NCBI GenBank assembly: GCA_910586665.1
Contig: CAJUIX010000005.1
Location: forward strand, 91,215 to 155,214
Origin: an uncultured Duncaniella sp.
Lineage (GTDB): Bacteria > Bacteroidota > Bacteroidia > Bacteroidales > Muribaculaceae
Reading direction: 5' to 3'
DNA: 64,000 nucleotides
The notes under the pieces are model-generated. The model did no database searches. It had not been told where the DNA came from and saw only the letters and a program-made list of their open reading frames with translations. Numbering within the stretch: the first letter of the stretch is position 1; the number at the start of each line of letters is the position of its first letter. Below are positions 36,752 through 45,583 of this stretch, piece after piece. A program made the translations under genes and the position numbers.

Positions 36752-37027
36752 TTACTTCTCGATTACGGCGAGAATGTCGCTCTGGCGCATGATGAGATAT
36801 TTTGTGCCGTCAAGCTCGACTTCGGAACCAGCATATTTGCCGAAGAGGACCTCGTCGCCGGCCTTTACCACCATTTCCTCATCCTTGGTTCCGCAACCGG
36901 TGGCTACAACTGATCCGCGGAGGGGCTTCTCCTTGGCGGTGTCGGGAATAATGATACCTGCTGCTGTCACTTCTTCAACGGGAGTGGGGCTAATCAGCAC
37001 TCTGTCAGCTAATGGCTTAATATTCAT
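36752..37027 (-). CDS. groS: Co-chaperonin GroES (Hsp10)
   Basis: A 91-residue protein starting MNIKPLADRVLI. The mobile loop region (VEEVTAAGIIIPDTAKEKPLRGSVVATG) and DEVLFGKYAGSEVELDG are typical. It caps the GroEL ring. It is the first gene of the groES-groEL unit. No CIRCE element and no TAnnTTTG box is seen upstream, but a palindrome occurs at 37139-37156. Confidence 0.97.
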   Translation of the reverse strand: MNIKPLADRVLISPTPVEEVTAAGIIIPDTAKEKPLRGSVVATGCGTKDEEMVVKAGDEVLFGKYAGSEVELDGTKYLIMRQSDILAVIEK

Positions 37028-37138
37028 AGTTTTTCCTATTTGTTATTTGGTTAATTATGATGATTATGTTTAAATCACGGGTATAGAATGATTTGTTTCA
37101 TGATATGATATCGCACAAATCGTGCCAAAGGCGATAAG

Positions 37139-37170
37139 TGTCAGTCGCGACTGACAAAACTGTCAGTCAG
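37139..37170. promoter_or_regulatory. TGTCAGT palindrome plus extra half site upstream of groES
   Basis: TGTCAGTCGCGACTGACA is a perfect 18-bp palindrome (37139-37156); a third TGTCAGT follows at 37161-37167. It is about 110 bases before the groES start. It may be an operator or, less likely, part of plsC termination. Confidence 0.45.
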
Positions 37171-37205
37171 CCGGACGTCGTGGATGTGCGGTCATGGCTC
37201 ATGGC

Positions 37206-37228
37206 AAAAGGCAGCCCCGCGGGGAGCC
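37206..37228 (-). terminator. Terminator after plsC
   Basis: A GC hairpin around CCCCGCGGGG (37210-37228) is followed on the minus strand by TTTT. Confidence 0.6.
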
Positions 37229-37281
37229 GTCTGTCAGAGTTTACAACGGTTGTGGCGATGATTTTGTTCGGAATCAGGCTG

Positions 37282-37998
37282 TTATTTTACTAAACCCGAC
37301 TCAATTGCGGCGAGCGAATCGGCCATGAGGCGGTCGAGGTCGTGGCCGTCGGACTGCGGATAGACGGGCTTGTGGATTGTCAGTCGGATATGGCCCGGAA
37401 CTGGAAGTTTCTTGAAGCGCGGCAGGACATGGAAGGCACCGTCGATTGTCAGGGGGACGACGGGGAGGTTGAACTCGACCGCGAGACGGTAGGCCCCGCG
37501 CTTGAATGGGCGCATCTCACCTGTCCATGTGCGGGCGCCCTCGGGGAAAACCACGAGCGACATGCCCCCGCTCAGCTGGCGCTCGGCATAGGCCATAGTG
37601 CGGCGGGTGGCGGCGACAGAGGAGTTGTCGACGAAAATCTGCCCGGCCCAGCGGCATGCCCAGCCGACGAAGGGTATCTTGCGCAGGCTCTGCTTCATCA
37701 TCCAGCGGAAATTGTGGCCGAGATAGCCGTAGACGGTAAAAATATCATAGGCTCCCTGGTGGTTGGCGACGAAGACATAGCTGACAGCCGGGTCAATGTT
37801 CTCGCGCCCTCTCACCGTGACCCTAACGAAGGCGAGCCAGCAGAAGAGCCTAGACCACAGAATCTCGGGATAGTAGCCGAACCACCGCCCCATTCCGAGG
37901 GCAGAACCGATGACTGTCACCACGGCTGTGATTATCGTCGCCACAATGAGCAGCGGGCACATCACGAAAATCTGATAGATACGATAGAGGATCAACAT
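37282..37998 (-). CDS. plsC: 1-acyl-sn-glycerol-3-phosphate acyltransferase
   Basis: A 238-residue membrane-associated enzyme that makes phosphatidic acid. An N-terminal hydrophobic segment (about residues 8-32) anchors it. The catalytic HX4D motif is NHQGAYD, and the glycerol-phosphate site is FPEGART. The remaining blocks (FVGWACRWAGQIFVDNSS, VPLTIDGAF) also fit the PlsC family. It stands alone and is divergent to the fumarate reductase operon. Confidence 0.92.
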   Translation of the reverse strand: MLILYRIYQIFVMCPLLIVATIITAVVTVIGSALGMGRWFGYYPEILWSRLFCWLAFVRVTVRGRENIDPAVSYVFVANHQGAYDIFTVYGYLGHNFRWMMKQSLRKIPFVGWACRWAGQIFVDNSSVAATRRTMAYAERQLSGGMSLVVFPEGARTWTGEMRPFKRGAYRLAVEFNLPVVPLTIDGAFHVLPRFKKLPVPGHIRLTIHKPVYPQSDGHDLDRLMADSLAAIESGLVK

Positions 37999-38065
37999 AA
38001 GGCGTATGGAATGTGTGACTACCGGAGGGAGTAATGAGGGGATTTATATGTTTGATAAACGTTTA

Positions 38066-38097
38066 CAAAAATACACATTTTTCCCAATAAATTCAAA
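38066..38097 (-). promoter_or_regulatory. Promoter of plsC
   Basis: On the minus strand, TTTG (38094-38097), 20 bases, TATTTTTG (38066-38073). Confidence 0.6.
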
Positions 38098-38231
38098 AAA
38101 TGTGCAATTATTATTGTCCCAGCCTCCACAATCTCTGATGCAAAACCTATAATATAATATGTATTATAGAAAAGCGGGAAATTAAACGTTAAACAATCTT
38201 TCGTGCAGTTAAAGAAATTTTTCTTTAATTC

Positions 38232-38262
38232 TTGTAAAGACCGATGTTTTGACGTAACTTTG
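38232..38262 (+). promoter_or_regulatory. Promoter of the fumarate reductase operon
   Basis: TTG at 38232-38234, 20 bases, TAACTTTG at 38255-38262. Confidence 0.75.
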
Positions 38263-38391
38263 CACTATCAAGCGGGCGAAGACAGAAGGTTCGCCGTATT
38301 ACCAATCTCTTCCCGGCCCCGCAGCCGGAGTCAATAGCATCAATTTCTTAAAAACCAGTTAAATAATTTTTAATTTCATTTCCAAACTACT

Positions 38392-39198
38392 ATGTGGTTA
38401 ACATGCTCATCTATAGGAAGGAAGTTCGTGATGGCTCTCACGGGCATTTGCCTCGTCCTATTTGTCACGTTTCACTGCTTGATGAACGGCATCGCGCTCT
38501 TTTGGCCCGCGGGTTATAACGCAATCTGCGAATTTCTCGGCGCCAACTGGTATGCCCTCGTAGCCTCAATCGGGCTTGCCGCCCTCTTCGTCATCCACAT
38601 CATCTATGCCCTGTGGCTGACTATCCAGAACCGCAAGGCCCGCGGCAACGACCGCTACGCCGTGGTCACCAAACCCGTCCAGGTCGAGTGGGCATCGCAA
38701 AACATGCTCGTACTCGGCATCGTGGTCCTCGCCTTCCTCGTGGTACACCTCATCCAGTTCTGGGCCAAGATGCAGCTTGCAGAAATCCTGCACTGCGACT
38801 ATGTCCATGACGGCCTCGAAGTGCCCCCCGCCGCCGGCACCCTCTTCATCCACATCGCTTTCAGCCAGGTATGGACCCCGATCGTCTATATCATCGGCTT
38901 CATCGCCCTCTGGTTCCACATGAACCACGGCTTCTGGTCAATGTTCCAGAGCTGCGGTTGGGACAACGACGTATGGATCAAGCGTTTCAAGACCATCGGT
39001 TGCTGGTGGACCACAATCGTTATCGCTCTCTTCATCGCACAGGCTATCGTCTTCACCGTCCGCGCCAACACCAAGGACTTCAAGGAAGAAGTGGTTGAAT
39101 ACGTCATGTCGCAAAGCTCGGCTGAGGCCCTCGACACGGACGCCAACGTCATGCCCGCCTGCTGCCCCGACGCACAAACCGTCATCATCGCCGAATAA
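38392..39198 (+). CDS. sdhC: Fumarate reductase/succinate dehydrogenase cytochrome b subunit
   Basis: A 268-residue integral membrane protein of the b558 family with five hydrophobic segments and conserved haem-ligand His residues (TFHCLMN, FVIHIIYALWL, LVVHLIQFWA, HIAFSQVWTP, FHMNHGFWSMFQ). It links the quinone pool to the flavoprotein and iron-sulfur subunits encoded downstream. The last 35 or so residues (after TKDFKEEVVEYV) are a soluble tail with a Cys pair that I would not expect in a minimal family member. In Bacteroidales this complex acts mainly as fumarate reductase in anaerobic respiration. Confidence 0.94.
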   Translation: MWLTCSSIGRKFVMALTGICLVLFVTFHCLMNGIALFWPAGYNAICEFLGANWYALVASIGLAALFVIHIIYALWLTIQNRKARGNDRYAVVTKPVQVEWASQNMLVLGIVVLAFLVVHLIQFWAKMQLAEILHCDYVHDGLEVPPAAGTLFIHIAFSQVWTPIVYIIGFIALWFHMNHGFWSMFQSCGWDNDVWIKRFKTIGCWWTTIVIALFIAQAIVFTVRANTKDFKEEVVEYVMSQSSAEALDTDANVMPACCPDAQTVIIAE

Positions 39199-39246
39199 CC
39201 CCCGGGGTTTATAATCATTAAAGAATAAAAAATCCAATCAAAAGAT

Positions 39247-41274
39247 ATGGCAGATATTAAGAACCTCGAGGGTATGATTGATTCTACCCCCATCATGAAG
39301 GATTACGCCGACATCGAATCCTCCAAGCTTCCTGAATATCAGATTGATTCAAAGATTCCCGAGGGCCCTCTCGCCCAGAAGTGGACTAACTATAAGGCTC
39401 ACCAGAAGCTCGTCAACCCCGCCAACAAGCGCAACCTCGACGTGATTGTGGTCGGAACAGGCCTTGCAGGAGCATCGGCTGCCTCGTCGCTCGGCGAGCT
39501 CGGCTTCAATGTGCTCAACTTCTGCATCCAGGACTCACCGCGCCGCGCCCACTCTATCGCCGCACAGGGCGGTATCAACGCTGCAAAGGACTATCAGAAT
39601 GACGGTGACTCCGTGTACCGTCTCTTCTACGACACTATCAAGGGCGGTGACTTCCGCTCACGCGAGGCCAACGTATACCGTCTCGCCGAGGTGTCCAACA
39701 ATATCATCGACCAGTGCGTGGCACAGGGCGTTCCCTTCGCACGCGAGTACGGCGGCCTCCTTGCCAACCGTTCATTCGGCGGCGCACAGGTGTCGCGTAC
39801 ATTCTATGCCAAGGGCCAGACCGGCCAGCAGCTCCTCCTCGGCGCCTACGCCTCGCTCAACCGTCAGATCAAGAAGGGCACAGTCAAGTCCTTCAACCGT
39901 CGCGAGATGCTCGACGTGGTTATCATCGACGGCCGCGCACGCGGTATCATCGTCCGCAACCTCATCACAGGTGAAATCGAGCGCTACGCCGCCCACGCCG
40001 TCGTGCTCGCCACCGGCGGTTATGGCCGCGCCTTCTTCCTTTCGACCAACGCTATGGGCTGCAACGGCTCTGCCGCTATCCAGGCCTTCAAGAAGGGTGC
40101 CTACCTCGCCAACCTCGCCTTCACACAGATTCACCCGACCTGTATCCCCGTCCACGGCGAGGACCAGTCGAAGCTCACACTCATGAGCGAGTCGCTCCGT
40201 AACGACGGCCGCATCTGGGTGCCGAAGAAGAAGGAGGACGCCGAGGCTATCCGTGCCGGCAAGAAGAAACCGACCGATATCCCCGACGAGGACCGCGACT
40301 TCTATCTCGAGCGCCGCTACCCCGCCTTCGGCAACCTCTGCCCCCGCGACATTGCCAGCCGCGCTGCCAAGGAGCGCTGCGACGCAGGCTACGGCGTAGG
40401 GTCCGGCAACGCCGTATATCTCGACTTCAAGTATGCCATCAATAGACTGGGCGAGAATGTGGTCCGCGACCGCTACGGCAACCTCTTCGATATGTATCAG
40501 ATGATCTCTGATGACAACCCTTACGAGACTCCTATGATGATCTTCCCCGCCAGCCACTACACGATGGGCGGCATCTGGGTTGACTACGAGCTCCAGACCT
40601 CGGTCAAGGGTCTCTTCGCCATCGGCGAATGTAACTTCTCGGACCACGGTGCAAACCGCCTCGGCGCATCAGCCCTCATGCAGGGTCTCGCCGACGGTTA
40701 CTTCGTGCTCCCCTACACCATGCAGAACTACCTCAGCGACCAGATCAAAGTGCCCCACTTCACCACCGACACCAAGGAGTTCGACGAGGCAGAGAAGGGC
40801 GTGCGTGACCGCATCGCCAAGCTCATGGCCATCAAGGGTACCAAGTCGCCCGACCAGATCCACAAGCGCCTCGGCCATGTGATGTGGAACCTCGTCGGCA
40901 TGGGCCGCACACTCCAGGGCCTCGTGAAGGCGCTCGACGAAATCGAGGAAGTACGCAAGGAATTCTACAGCGACCTCCGTGTCGTTGGTAGCGCCGACGA
41001 CCTCAACACCGAGCTTGAGAAGGCACTCCGCCTCGAGGACTTCCTCGTCATCGCCAAGATGATGGCTATCGACGCCCTCAACCGCAACGAATCCTGCGGC
41101 GCACACTTCCGCGAGGAATACCAGCTTGCCGACGGCGAGGCCGCCCGCAACGACAAGGACTACATGTATGTGTCCTGCTGGAAATACACCGGCGACAACG
41201 AGAAGCCCGTACTCCTCAAGGAGCCCCTCAACTACACAGAGATCAAGGTTCAAACGCGTAACTACAAATCATAA
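39247..41274 (+). CDS. sdhA: Fumarate reductase/succinate dehydrogenase flavoprotein subunit
   Basis: A 675-residue catalytic subunit. FAD-binding blocks are VIVVGTGLAGASAASSLGE and HSIAAQGGINAAKDY, the latter with the His expected to bind FAD covalently; further active-site motifs are ATGGYGRAFF, HPTCIPVHGED and FSDHGANRLGASALMQGLADG. It interconverts fumarate and succinate. The gene lies 48 bases after sdhC and 17 before sdhB, forming the standard C-A-B operon of Bacteroidetes. Confidence 0.97.
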   Translation: MADIKNLEGMIDSTPIMKDYADIESSKLPEYQIDSKIPEGPLAQKWTNYKAHQKLVNPANKRNLDVIVVGTGLAGASAASSLGELGFNVLNFCIQDSPRRAHSIAAQGGINAAKDYQNDGDSVYRLFYDTIKGGDFRSREANVYRLAEVSNNIIDQCVAQGVPFAREYGGLLANRSFGGAQVSRTFYAKGQTGQQLLLGAYASLNRQIKKGTVKSFNRREMLDVVIIDGRARGIIVRNLITGEIERYAAHAVVLATGGYGRAFFLSTNAMGCNGSAAIQAFKKGAYLANLAFTQIHPTCIPVHGEDQSKLTLMSESLRNDGRIWVPKKKEDAEAIRAGKKKPTDIPDEDRDFYLERRYPAFGNLCPRDIASRAAKERCDAGYGVGSGNAVYLDFKYAINRLGENVVRDRYGNLFDMYQMISDDNPYETPMMIFPASHYTMGGIWVDYELQTSVKGLFAIGECNFSDHGANRLGASALMQGLADGYFVLPYTMQNYLSDQIKVPHFTTDTKEFDEAEKGVRDRIAKLMAIKGTKSPDQIHKRLGHVMWNLVGMGRTLQGLVKALDEIEEVRKEFYSDLRVVGSADDLNTELEKALRLEDFLVIAKMMAIDALNRNESCGAHFREEYQLADGEAARNDKDYMYVSCWKYTGDNEKPVLLKEPLNYTEIKVQTRNYKS

Positions 41275-41291
41275 GAAAATTTCGAAGACCA

Positions 41292-42047
41292 ATGGAACAT
41301 ACTATAAATGTAAACCTCAAGATTTGGCGTCAGCGTGGCCCCAAAGAACCGGGTTCATTCCAGACATATCGTGTTGAGAACGTCTCGACCGGCAGCTCAT
41401 TTCTCGAAATGCTCGACATGCTCAACCAGCAACTCATCGACCGCAACGAGGAACCCGTAGTGTTTGACAGTGACTGTCGCGAAGGCATCTGCGGTATGTG
41501 CTCCCTCTACATCAACGGCCATCCCCACGGTCCCGTGCAGGGAATCACCACCTGCCAGCTCCACATGCGCAAGTTCAACAACGAGGACACTATCACCATC
41601 GAGCCCTGGCGCTCGGCTGCCTTCCCCGTGGTCCGCGACCTCATGGTCAACCGCAACGCCTTTGACCAGATCCAGCAGGCAGGCGGCTATGTGTCGTTCA
41701 ACTGCGGCGGTGCCCCCGACGCCAACAACATTCCTATCTCCAAGGAAGTGGCCGACGTCGCTATGGACTCTGCGACCTGCATCGGCTGCGGCGCCTGCGT
41801 GGCAGCCTGCAAGAACGGCTCCGCAATGCTCTTCGTCAGCGCCAAGGTGAGCCAGTTTGCCCTCCTTCCCCAGGGCCAGGTGGAGCGCGCACGCCGCGCA
41901 CGCGCTATGGTCAGCAAAATGGACGAGCTCGGCTTCGGCAACTGCACCAACACAGGCGCCTGCGCTGCCGAGTGCCCCAAGAACATTCCTCTGAGCAACA
42001 TCGCACGCCTCAACAGAGAGTTCATCAAGGCTAAATTTGCTGAATAA
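41292..42047 (+). CDS. sdhB: Fumarate reductase/succinate dehydrogenase iron-sulfur subunit
   Basis: A 251-residue electron-transfer subunit. The N-terminal ferredoxin domain has the 2Fe-2S ligands in DCREGICGMCSLYING, and the C-terminal domain has CIGCGACVAACKNGS and CTNTGACAAECPKNI for the 4Fe-4S and 3Fe-4S clusters. It passes electrons between the cytochrome b and the flavoprotein. It closes the operon; a strong terminator follows. Confidence 0.97.
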   Translation: MEHTINVNLKIWRQRGPKEPGSFQTYRVENVSTGSSFLEMLDMLNQQLIDRNEEPVVFDSDCREGICGMCSLYINGHPHGPVQGITTCQLHMRKFNNEDTITIEPWRSAAFPVVRDLMVNRNAFDQIQQAGGYVSFNCGGAPDANNIPISKEVADVAMDSATCIGCGACVAACKNGSAMLFVSAKVSQFALLPQGQVERARRARAMVSKMDELGFGNCTNTGACAAECPKNIPLSNIARLNREFIKAKFAE

Positions 42048-42079
42048 GCATCCCTCCGAGTCATACACAAGACTATCAT

Positions 42080-42128
42080 AGCCACCGCCCCAGGTCAGGA
42101 GTGACCGCCGGGCGGTGGCTTCTTTTTT
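42080..42128 (+). terminator. Terminator of the fumarate reductase operon
   Basis: AGCCACCGCC (42080-42089) pairs with GGCGGTGGCT (42111-42120), followed by TCTTTTTTTT. Confidence 0.92.
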
Positions 42129-42639
42129 TTAAAGTTTTTATATAATTTGGTTAAATTCGCTTTTTTCAAAAACAATTCAGGTATTTTTTCATTCTATACT
42201 GTGGTGGCACAACCCACCCTCTCTACAATCCTAATAAAAACATCCACAAACCCACACAAACATTAATCTACACATATATTATATATAGGCAATAAGAATA
42301 TCCCCCCACAAAAAGAATCCCATAGCGTCGTCCTCCCAAATGGGACTGTTACAAATTATATCACAAAATGCAAGCGACTGTAACATTTTTGTAATCATTA
42401 ATTACAAATTATATCACATTGAATATTAAGCAATTAATATTATTTGTAACAGGTTTGCCATTATTTTAACATATTTTTGCAATAAAAATATACATCGGAA
42501 GAATTTTCGTTGTACCTTTGCTATGTCGAAAGAAACAAAGAACGTCAGTAGACAAATCTTTGGCATAAAGACAGACTAAACTAACACTAACAATCAAAAC
42601 TCTTCTTGATAACGTTCAACTCTCTAAAACGATAAAATT
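42129..42639. other. AT-rich stretch before the first sigma-factor gene
   Basis: About 510 bases without a supportable gene. ATTACAAATTATATCACA-like words occur twice (about 42352-42370 and 42400-42418) as a short direct repeat. The promoter box TACCTTTG (42513-42520) gives a leader of about 115 bases. Confidence 0.6.
42513..42520 (+). promoter_or_regulatory. -7 box of sigma-factor copy 1
   Basis: TACCTTTG followed by C. No TTG at 19-21 bases upstream, unlike copy 2. Confidence 0.5.
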
Positions 42640-43143
42640 ATGGGAACTCAGGAATTTCAGAACAAGCTTATGAGCCTCCAGGACAATCTGCTCAACTTTG
42701 CCTACATGCTCACATCCAACCGGGACAATGCTTACGACCTGCTCCAGGACACCACCCTGAAGGCCCTTGACAACGAAAGCAAGTATGTGGACAACACCAA
42801 CTTCAAAGGCTGGGTCTTCACCATCATGCGCAATATCTTCATCAACAACTACCGCCGCGTGGTCCGCTCGGCAACAGTCATCGACCAGACCGAGGACCTC
42901 TACCACCTCAACCTCTCGCAGGATTCGGGTCTCGAGACTCCCGAAGGCTCTTTCGGCGCCAACGAGATTTCCGACGCGATCAACGCCTTCCCCGATGAGT
43001 ACCGCATACCCTTCTCGATGCACGTCGCCGGCTACAAATATAATGAAATCGCCGAAAAGATGAACCTTCCCCTCGGCACCGTCAAGAGCCGCATCTTCTT
43101 CGCACGCAAGAAACTCCAGGTACGTTTTGCAGACTATCGCTAA
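42640..43143 (+). CDS. ECF RNA polymerase sigma factor, copy 1
   Basis: A 167-residue sigma-70-type factor. Region 2 (about residues 10-75) includes LLQDTTLKALDN and GWVFTIMRNIFINNYRR; region 4 (about 112-162) includes PDEYRIPFSMHVAGYKYNEIAEKMNLPLGTVKSRIFFARKKL. It directs RNA polymerase to alternative promoters. No anti-sigma gene follows. A nearly identical copy lies 650 bases downstream; the proteins differ at residues 111 (Ser/Thr), 116 (Ala/Glu) and 161 (Val/Thr). The regulon is unknown. Confidence 0.93.
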   Translation: MGTQEFQNKLMSLQDNLLNFAYMLTSNRDNAYDLLQDTTLKALDNESKYVDNTNFKGWVFTIMRNIFINNYRRVVRSATVIDQTEDLYHLNLSQDSGLETPEGSFGANEISDAINAFPDEYRIPFSMHVAGYKYNEIAEKMNLPLGTVKSRIFFARKKLQVRFADYR

Positions 43144-43792
43144 AAAACTACCGGCAACCGCCCTATAGCCCGGCACCAAGGCCGGCGTCAATAAGAAAGA
43201 CTATTTTGTAGAGATAAATTTTTTCATGTTTCAACTTCAGCAGTTAAGGTTTCCAATAAGGGACTGCTTCATATTCGAAAAAAGGTAAAAAGATTGTTTT
43301 AAGGAACGTCCGAAAGAAATTCGATATTGATTCTATACAAGGTTAAATAATAAATAAGATTTAAGGCTAATAATTTTCTGTTAAGGTATTTAATAATCTA
43401 CACACTATCGGACAACACACCCTTATAAGAAGCGTCTGCAAAGCTGATTTTGCGGGCGCTTCACTTTTGTGCGAATGTCGCACAGCCATTGGCAGCCCAT
43501 CACAGACAAAATGGCAGCCATGTAACACCTTATTGTAACAAGCCACTGATTGCAACAATTTTGCAACAATGTCCTTCCATGCATAAACAGCTAAATATCA
43601 GTCTCATAATAGCATTTGTAAAAGTTTCCTTACTGTTTTAACATTCTTTTACATTACTTTTATTGACAGGCAATGTTTTGGTAGTAATTTTGAGACATAA
43701 GAAATAAAAAACAACTCTCGACTGACAATCTTTGCAACAAAAGACTCTCTCTCGACCAAACCAAACGTTCAACTCCTAACACATTTATCATT
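43144..43792. other. Unique spacer between the two sigma-factor copies
   Basis: About 650 AT-rich bases not shared with the flanks of copy 1. No supportable gene. The promoter of copy 2 is at 43663-43692. Confidence 0.65.
43663..43692 (+). promoter_or_regulatory. Promoter of sigma-factor copy 2
   Basis: TTG at 43663-43665, 19 bases, TAATTTTG at 43685-43692; leader about 95 bases. The sequence is unrelated to that before copy 1. Confidence 0.75.
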
Positions 43793-44296
43793 ATGGGAAC
43801 TCAGGAATTTCAGAACAAGCTTATGAGCCTCCAGGACAATCTGCTCAACTTTGCCTACATGCTCACATCCAACCGGGACAATGCTTACGACCTGCTCCAG
43901 GACACCACCCTGAAGGCCCTTGACAACGAGAGTAAGTATGTGGACAACACCAACTTCAAAGGCTGGGTCTTCACAATCATGCGCAACATCTTCATCAACA
44001 ACTACCGCCGCGTGGTCCGCTCGGCAACCGTCATCGACCAGACCGAGGACCTCTACCACCTCAACCTCTCGCAGGATTCGGGCCTCGAGACTCCCGAAGG
44101 TTCCTTCGGCGCCAACGAGATTACAGACGCTATCAATGAATTCCCCGACGAATACAGGATTCCCTTCTCGATGCACGTCGCCGGCTACAAATATAATGAA
44201 ATCGCCGAAAAGATGAACCTTCCCCTCGGCACCGTCAAGAGCCGTATCTTCTTCGCACGCAAGAAACTCCAGACACGCTTCGCGGACTACCGCTGA
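43793..44296 (+). CDS. ECF RNA polymerase sigma factor, copy 2
   Basis: A 167-residue paralogue of copy 1, with 164 identical residues. The first 130 or so bases of the two genes are identical; most base changes are silent, and a cluster falls at codons 110-122, at the end of the linker before region 4. The identity begins within a few bases of the ATG and ends at the stop, while flanks are unrelated. The promoters differ, suggesting that the same sigma activity is expressed under two controls. A terminator follows at 44420. Confidence 0.93.
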   Translation: MGTQEFQNKLMSLQDNLLNFAYMLTSNRDNAYDLLQDTTLKALDNESKYVDNTNFKGWVFTIMRNIFINNYRRVVRSATVIDQTEDLYHLNLSQDSGLETPEGSFGANEITDAINEFPDEYRIPFSMHVAGYKYNEIAEKMNLPLGTVKSRIFFARKKLQTRFADYR

Positions 44297-44419
44297 TACT
44301 CCTCTTCCAGACCAAGCCTAAGCATAACTTCCAAATCTACACTTACACTACACTTCAAGCAGAGATAATCATATCTACATTTCTTATCTTAACACGCATA
44401 CATAAACACAAAAAATCAC

Positions 44420-44459
44420 AGGCCCCGACTCTGATGCGAGCGGGGCCTGAAGTTTTTTT
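44420..44459. terminator. Terminator after sigma-factor copy 2
   Basis: AGGCCCCG (44420-44427) pairs with CGGGGCCT (44441-44448), followed by GAAGTTTTTTTA. An A-run on the other side may serve the convergent OmpH-like gene. Confidence 0.88.
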
Positions 44460-44519
44460 ATAGTTTTCGACCGGGGGCGGCGTCACGTTTTGGCCGACAA
44501 GGAGCCGCCGGAGCGATGA

Positions 44520-45131
44520 TTACTTAGAGGAGTCAACCTTGTTGTAGCGGGCGTTGAGACCTTCAATAATATCGTTGGTGATGTCGAGCGCGGGGTTGAA
44601 ATAGATACCGGCAGCCTTGAAGAGAATAGCGTCATAGCCCTTCGAGGAGTTGTAAATCTTGATATAGTTCTCAATCGAGTCATTGAGCTGGAGCTGCTGC
44701 TGCGCAAGCTCGTTTTCAGTCTTGCGGCTCAGGCCTGCGAGATAGTTCTCGGCATCCTGCTGCATCTTCTGGAGCTTCTGCATGTCGGCATTGTAGCTTG
44801 CCTCGGTGAGATAGCCGTTGCTGCGCCCCTTCTGCTCGATAGCGGCAGCGAACTTCTGAATTTCAGTGGCCTTGGCCTGACGGGCGCTCTCAATCTTTGA
44901 TACGGCCCTCATAGAGGCTTCCTGAAAATCCTTGGCAAGGTTATAGTGTGTCATCAGCGAATCCGAGTCAATGTAGCGTATATTAAGGCTTGTTGATGTC
45001 GCGCCATCGGCCGCTGCTGCTTGGACGGGAGTTCCGGCTGCGGAATCGTTTGACGTGGAGCCGCACGAGGTTGCAGTGAGGACAAAGAGACTTAAAAGCA
45101 GCGTTGAAGCTGATATTGCTAACTTGTTCAT
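44520..45131 (-). CDS. OmpH/Skp-like periplasmic chaperone, lipoprotein
   Basis: A 203-residue protein. The start MNKLAISAS at 45131 is preferred because a signal sequence with a lipobox-like LTATSC follows it; the longer frame to 45290 adds a non-conserved stretch that overlaps the next gene. The mature part has a short strand (IRYIDSDSLMTHYN), a long coiled-coil arm (about residues 70-140), and a C-terminal strand-helix (YDAILFKAAGIYFNPALDITNDIIEGLNARY), as in OmpH/Skp. Skp chaperones outer-membrane proteins; here it would be lipid-anchored. Confidence 0.85.
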   Translation of the reverse strand: MNKLAISASTLLLSLFVLTATSCGSTSNDSAAGTPVQAAAADGATSTSLNIRYIDSDSLMTHYNLAKDFQEASMRAVSKIESARQAKATEIQKFAAAIEQKGRSNGYLTEASYNADMQKLQKMQQDAENYLAGLSRKTENELAQQQLQLNDSIENYIKIYNSSKGYDAILFKAAGIYFNPALDITNDIIEGLNARYNKVDSSK

Positions 45132-45192
45132 GTGTGAAAGATATAAGTTATAATAAGAGATTGGTAATACGTATAAAAAATAATGTTCAGCG

Positions 45193-45378
45193 TCAGTGAT
45201 GCTCCGGACCGTGGGCGCATCCGATGCCCCGGCGTCGGAGCTGGGGCTGGTCATGGACATGGCCGGACGGAAACTTGCCGTTTTTGACAAAAAACACCTT
45301 TATTCCCAAAATTAACACAGCGATGCCGACCAACAATGCGGCCGAAACGAGAGTAAAAAGCACGATTTTCATCATCAA
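45193..45378 (-). CDS. Small single-helix membrane protein
   Basis: A 61-residue protein with one hydrophobic helix (about residues 5-30), then a short soluble tail (VKNGKFPSGHVHDQPQLRRRGIGCAHGPEHH) with one Cys and several His. Bacteroidales genomes carry similar short proteins with a FP-H and RGI-C pattern, to my recollection; the function is unknown. It is 61 bases upstream of the OmpH-like gene on the same strand and has a -7 box, so the two may form an operon. Start could be any of the three initial Met codons. Confidence 0.7.
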   Translation of the reverse strand: MMMKIVLFTLVSAALLVGIAVLILGIKVFFVKNGKFPSGHVHDQPQLRRRGIGCAHGPEHH

Positions 45379-45394
45379 TTCGGTTTTTCCGATG

Positions 45395-45402
45395 CAAAAG
45401 TA
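45395..45402 (-). promoter_or_regulatory. -7 box of the small membrane protein gene
   Basis: TACTTTTG on the minus strand, 17 bases before the ATG at 45378. Confidence 0.5.
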
Positions 45403-45583
45403 GCAATTAAGTTCAAATTATAGCATGTATCTCAATTTTATTTTATAATTTAGTGGTGCAAATGTGAGAGATTTAACACTTGTTTCACACTTGCGCTAAT
45501 ATTTACTAAATTCGGCCTGCCGGGAGCGCCCCTGCATGCCGGATATTTAACATGTCTCATCAATTCTCTAACAATTCTATTAT

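Larger units (their letters stand above)
37999..38391. other. Intergenic stretch between plsC and the fumarate reductase operon
   Basis: About 390 AT-rich bases without a gene. It carries the divergent plsC and sdhC promoters; the sdhC leader after 38262 is about 120 bases with no hairpin that stands out. Confidence 0.7.

Noticed and set aside
37028..37281. CIRCE element before groES
   Set aside because: No TTAGCACTC-N9-GAGTGCTAA-like repeat is present.
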